This document shows positions 45,250 through 48,349 of a stretch of DNA of 48,349 bases, in pieces. The position numbers and the translations under genes are program-made. This DNA comes from Lachnospiraceae bacterium (GTDB lineage Bacteria > Bacillota > Clostridia > Lachnospirales > Lachnospiraceae). The DNA lies in the NCBI GenBank assembly GCA_014799405.1, contig JAAVIA010000038.1:54733-103081 (forward strand), in the 5' to 3' direction. Below the pieces are notes generated by a model. It did no database searches. It saw nothing but the letters and a program-made list of their open reading frames with translations, and was not told where the DNA came from. Numbering within the stretch: position 1 is the stretch's first letter; each line of letters begins with the position of its first letter.

Positions 45250-45968
45250 TCAAATGCCCTCCTTATCTTTACAAACGATAACTGTGCTAAACAGAGAACC
45301 ACAAGCTCAGAGATTATGGCATAGATATAGTGCATTGCCTGTGTTACATCAGACCCCGCAAACACCTGAAAAGGCATTGCAAAGGGAAAGAGTGAAAGAA
45401 CAAAATCATTTGTCGGCAGCATAGTTGCAGTAAACATGCATACTACACCAATGCCAAGTGATATCCACATATTCTTACACGCCTCTGAAATAAGAAGTGA
45501 CAAAATAATGCAGGGTAACATCAACAAAAATGAATACCCAAAGTATTTGCACAGTTCACCCAAAAAACCATTTCCGATTTCAAACCAATGATAAGAGCAA
45601 AATGCGACTGCTCCCGCTTCTATTACAAGCACGAAAAGGCTCATAAAAATTGTTAAAACCGTTTTCCCCAAGAAAATAGAGCTTTCCCGAATGGGTAAAG
45701 CTTTCATTTTCTGCATAGCATTGTCTGCATATTCGGTATGATATAAAAGGCAGGTTCCGGCTACAACAAGCAGCACATTCAGCATTGCCATTATCTGCCA
45801 ATTTGCACCAAACAGAATTTGTATTGGAGTATCCGGCAGATTAAGATACTGTTCCGAACGGACAACCATATTGACAACAGGAAAAGCCGCCGCCAAAATA
45901 CCGCCACCTAAAAATGCCGGTAAAAACCCAGTCCGTTTTACCTTCTTACATTCCAAAGAAACGCTCAT
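45246..45968 (-). CDS. Lantibiotic-immunity ABC transporter permease, MutE/EpiE-like
   Basis: The 240-residue protein has six membrane segments and the LanE-type signature YHTEYADNAMQKMKALPIRE in the first cytoplasmic loop. It shares organisation with the adjacent MutG-like permease and would form a heterodimeric channel. The start overlaps the ATPase stop by 4 bases and its own stop overlaps the next start by 4 bases. Confidence 0.87.
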   Translation of the reverse strand: MSVSLECKKVKRTGFLPAFLGGGILAAAFPVVNMVVRSEQYLNLPDTPIQILFGANWQIMAMLNVLLVVAGTCLLYHTEYADNAMQKMKALPIRESSIFLGKTVLTIFMSLFVLVIEAGAVAFCSYHWFEIGNGFLGELCKYFGYSFLLMLPCIILSLLISEACKNMWISLGIGVVCMFTATMLPTNDFVLSLFPFAMPFQVFAGSDVTQAMHYIYAIISELVVLCLAQLSFVKIRRAFE

Positions 45969-46720
45969 AACACTGCACCTCCTTGTCTGTTGTCAGCGTC
46001 AATCAAGGCAAGAAATGTATCTTCCAGATTATCCGTAGGATAGCCCTGTGAAATTGCACTAGCTTTAAGCTGGTCCAGTGTTCCCTCAAACAGCAAATGA
46101 CCGTGATTCAGGATATCGATGGTATCGGCCATTAGCTCTATTTCGGACAGCAAATGCGACGATACCAAAACAGTACAATTAAACTTCTCCGGTAAAGAAC
46201 GGATCAGTGTTCTGATTTCGTGGATACCGACAGGATCAAGTCCATTTGTCGGCTCGTCTAAAATCAAGATTGGCGGCTTTCCAATTAAAGCACTTGCAAG
46301 ACCTAACCTTTGCTTCATTCCAAGAGAATATTTCTTGGCAAGCCGTTTCTTAAACTGCGTCAGCCCCACGATTTCAAGAGCTTCCGCTACGGAGGATTTA
46401 GGAAGTCCCAATATTTTACGTATAATTTCGAGATTTTCTTCTCCACTCAAATTCCCATAAAAAGCGGGTGCTTCAATAAAGGAGCCAATTTCTTTTAATA
46501 TTTGCACTCTGTTTTCGGGGTACATCTTCCCATCAATCGTAAATGAGCCGGCAGTGGGCTTGGTAAGCCCCAAAAACATTTTCATTGTAGTGGATTTCCC
46601 AGCGCCATTCGGACCAAGAAAGCCATAAACAGTTCCTTTCGGGATATGCAGATTGATATCCGAAACCGCTGTAAAATCAGCATATGATTTTGTTAAATTT
46701 TTTGTTTCAATGATATTCAT
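45965..46720 (-). CDS. Lantibiotic-protection ABC transporter ATP-binding protein (MutF/LanF-like)
   Basis: The 251-residue ATPase has Walker A GPNGAGKST (36-44), a Q-loop region near EIGSFIEAPAFYGNL, ABC signature YSLGMKQRL (131-139), Walker B ILILDEP (151-157) and the switch His in VLVSSHLLSE. The E-loop variant of the Q-loop (IEAP) is characteristic of LanF proteins and is visible here (SFIEAPAF). It is the first gene of the exporter operon, divergent from the two-component genes. The start ATG at 46720 is preceded by AGAGGGTAAAATACA. Confidence 0.92.
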   Translation of the reverse strand: MNIIETKNLTKSYADFTAVSDINLHIPKGTVYGFLGPNGAGKSTTMKMFLGLTKPTAGSFTIDGKMYPENRVQILKEIGSFIEAPAFYGNLSGEENLEIIRKILGLPKSSVAEALEIVGLTQFKKRLAKKYSLGMKQRLGLASALIGKPPILILDEPTNGLDPVGIHEIRTLIRSLPEKFNCTVLVSSHLLSEIELMADTIDILNHGHLLFEGTLDQLKASAISQGYPTDNLEDTFLALIDADNRQGGAVL

Positions 46721-46791
46721 TGTATTTTACCCTCTTTCTTATCATCGTAAGTATATTGTAACTTATCAACCTTGTGCTAACCTTCTCTCAT

Positions 46792-46851
46792 CCTTACATT
46801 TACCTTACATTTCATTGCACAACAGAAAATGACACATCTCTATGCTATAAT
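46792..46851 (+). promoter_or_regulatory. Two-component operon promoter with tandem direct repeat
   Basis: An extended -10, TGCTATAAT (46843-46851), lies 25 bases before the start codon without a good -35 element. Upstream is an 11-bp tandem repeat, CCTTACATTT-A and CCTTACATTT-C (46792-46802, 46803-46813). This is the kind of one-turn direct repeat bound by OmpR-type response regulators and sits between the divergent operons. Confidence 0.6.
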
Positions 46852-46875
46852 AGGATATATGTAGGAGGTAACTAT

Positions 46876-47580
46876 ATGAGCCTTGATTATTTAAAACAAA
46901 AACGTATTTTGCTTGTGGATGATGCCCAGGAAATTTTAGATATGGTCGTCTCTATCTTGAATGAGGATGGATTTCAAAATATAAGGACGGCAAAAACGGT
47001 GAATGAAGCGATTACTGTTTCTGAAGCCTATCAACCTGAATTCGCAATTCTTGATGTAATGCTTCCTGATGGGAATGGGTTTGATTTGATGGAACAGATA
47101 AAAAAAACAGCTGACTATCCTGTTCTGTTTTTAACTGCCCGTGGCGAGGACGATGATAAGTTCCGTGGCTTCGGTCTTGGTGCGGATGATTACATGGTAA
47201 AGCCGTTTTTGCCAAAAGAGCTTTTATTCCGTGTAAATGCCATTCTTCGAAGAAGCTATAAAACCGAAAATCCTCTCGTAAAACTACATGACAGCGAAAT
47301 TGATTTTGCCCGTGCAGAGGTCATAAAAAACGGAGAGCATATTTCACTTACAGCAAAGGAACACGATATTTTGACAATCTTATATCGGAATGCAGGACGA
47401 ATCGTTACAATTGACGCTCTATGTGAAGCCGCTTGGGGTGACAATCCTTTCGGTTATGAAAATTCGCTGATGGCACATATTCGCCGCATAAGAGAAAAGA
47501 TTGAAGCCAATCCATCACAGCCTGTTTCTTTGATAACGATTAAAGGGCTTGGATATAAGCTTATCATGGAGGACAAATGA
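46876..47580 (+). CDS. OmpR/PhoB-family response regulator
   Basis: The 234-residue protein has a receiver domain (about 8-120; acidic pocket D15-D16, phosphoacceptor D60 in AILDVMLPDG, KPF loop) and a C-terminal winged helix with LTAKEHDILTILYRNAGRIV and ENSLMAHIRRIREKIE. The start is ATG at 46876 with GGAGGTAACTAT in front; an upstream in-frame ATG at 46774 precedes the promoter and is rejected. It is adjacent to a kinase and divergent from the lantibiotic exporter it probably controls, as in CprRK- or NsrRK-type resistance systems. Confidence 0.93.
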   Translation: MSLDYLKQKRILLVDDAQEILDMVVSILNEDGFQNIRTAKTVNEAITVSEAYQPEFAILDVMLPDGNGFDLMEQIKKTADYPVLFLTARGEDDDKFRGFGLGADDYMVKPFLPKELLFRVNAILRRSYKTENPLVKLHDSEIDFARAEVIKNGEHISLTAKEHDILTILYRNAGRIVTIDALCEAAWGDNPFGYENSLMAHIRRIREKIEANPSQPVSLITIKGLGYKLIMEDK

Positions 47581-47581
47581 T

Positions 47582-48349
47582 ATGAAAAGTGTGTCTAAAC
47601 TGATATGGCATTTCGTGGGTATCATGCTACTATCTTCTGTTTTGCTTATTATTTTGAATATTATATTGTTAGCCATATATACAGAAAGTCAAGCACCTAA
47701 TGCTCAACCTTGGAAAACTGCTGAGAAAGTTGCTGCTAATTTGTTTCAAGATGAAAACGGATATTTTTTGGCCGAAGATACAGCCCTTGAACTTCAAAAA
47801 ACAAATGTGTGGGCAATCTTTATTGACAATGCAACAATGAAAGTTGTATGGCAAACGGATAATCTTCCTGACACTATACCTATGTCATATTCTGTTTCGG
47901 ATATAGCAAACCTGACCCGTGGCTATATAGATGGGTATCCGACATTTACGGGAGAAGTGGAAAACGGACTTGTTGTACTAGGTTATCCGAAAGACAGTTT
48001 TTGGAAACACATGTGGCCAAGTTGGGATTATAATTTAATCGCCAACTTGCCCAAAACGTTTCTTTCTGTTTTTGCAATCAATGTAGCCTTCATTTTTATA
48101 ATTTATGTAATTGCTAATTCCAAACTGTTAAAATCCGTAAAACCAATTGTGGGCGGAATACAGGCTTTATCTACCAACGAAGAAGTCCATATCAGAGAAA
48201 AAGGGCTTTTATCGGAGTTGGCGGTAAATATTAACAAAACCTCAGATATTTTGCAAACGCAAAGCAGGCAGCTCCGTAAAAGAGAAACCGCAAGAGCAAA
48301 TTGGATTGCGGGGGTATCCCACGACATACGAACACCACTGTCAATGGTC
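47582..48349 (+). CDS. Sensor histidine kinase, N-terminal part (cut by window end)
   Basis: The 256 codons present encode TM1 (about 9-32), an extracellular sensor of roughly 120 residues, TM2 (about 160-180), a HAMP-like linker and the start of the phosphoacceptor domain with H247 in GVSHDIRTPLSMV; the ATPase domain lies beyond the window. The large extracellular loop separates it from intramembrane-sensing BceS-type kinases. The ATG at 47582 is one base after the regulator stop, using GGAGG inside the regulator end. Confidence 0.9.
   Translation, partial: MKSVSKLIWHFVGIMLLSSVLLIILNIILLAIYTESQAPNAQPWKTAEKVAANLFQDENGYFLAEDTALELQKTNVWAIFIDNATMKVVWQTDNLPDTIPMSYSVSDIANLTRGYIDGYPTFTGEVENGLVVLGYPKDSFWKHMWPSWDYNLIANLPKTFLSVFAINVAFIFIIYVIANSKLLKSVKPIVGGIQALSTNEEVHIREKGLLSELAVNINKTSDILQTQSRQLRKRETARANWIAGVSHDIRTPLSMV

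Noticed and set aside
46774-46875. Upstream in-frame start for the response regulator
   Set aside because: It would start before the -10 promoter element and add 34 residues not found in OmpR-type regulators; ATG at 46876 has an ideal ribosome binding site.

Overview
The window looks like chromosomal DNA of a low-GC Gram-positive anaerobe of class Clostridia, most likely a Lachnospiraceae member. This rests on the protein flavour: a single-chain PurL of 1265 residues, stand-alone CheX and CheY, a ThiI without rhodanese domain beside a cysteine desulfurase, an LtaS-type enzyme and a CnaB-repeat surface protein. AT-rich spacers, strong AGGAGG ribosome binding sites and many 17-bp-spaced sigma-A promoters fit this. 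Species cannot be fixed from the sequence alone. Most genes are on the minus strand.

Positions 1-12700 (minus strand) are core: the 5' end of tex, a small unknown gene, thiI, a cysteine desulfurase and rsmE form one probable operon. A self-contained marR unit, a GH3 glycosidase, purL, two tandem AstE/AspA-like genes and a CheX-like/CheY pair follow. A divergent promoter pair at 12747-12839 drives that pair and, on the plus strand, a Cache-HAMP-GGDEF-EAL protein. The latter runs convergently into a 1050-residue wall-anchored CnaB protein. Next come a Na+/Ca2+-type exchanger, an HD phosphohydrolase, a 50-residue membrane peptide and pyrE.

Positions 21400-26000 hold accessory genes: a tocopherol-cyclase-like protein whose start lies in a long hairpin, an Rpn transposase remnant, a GH43 glycosidase, a small membrane protein and a DUF2262-like gene with a probable 3' frameshift. 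Positions 26046-30604 form a pantothenate/CoA block (DUF2520 reductase/probable panG, panB, panC, panD, coaBC), giving nearly the whole route from ketoisovalerate to phosphopantetheine apart from pantothenate kinase. guaB with a structured leader, cheX, an LtaS-like enzyme and a tRNA-Gly(GCC) follow.

From about 36 kb onward the genes are accessory and defence- or resistance-flavoured: a PadR-DUF2812-M50 operon, GNAT acetyltransferases (one like zwittermicin-resistance ZmaR) and a lantibiotic-immunity ABC exporter with a divergent two-component system cut by the window end. The most interesting item is a MutS2-like ATPase without Smr domain (39874-41775). It sits behind a leader with a perfect promoter, a 12-codon leader peptide, an alternative hairpin and an intrinsic terminator. 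This is the layout of ribosome-sensing attenuators that control antibiotic-resistance genes. Because MutS2 is known in Bacillus to act on stalled ribosomes, this may be an undescribed antibiotic-inducible ribosome-rescue or protection factor (inference).
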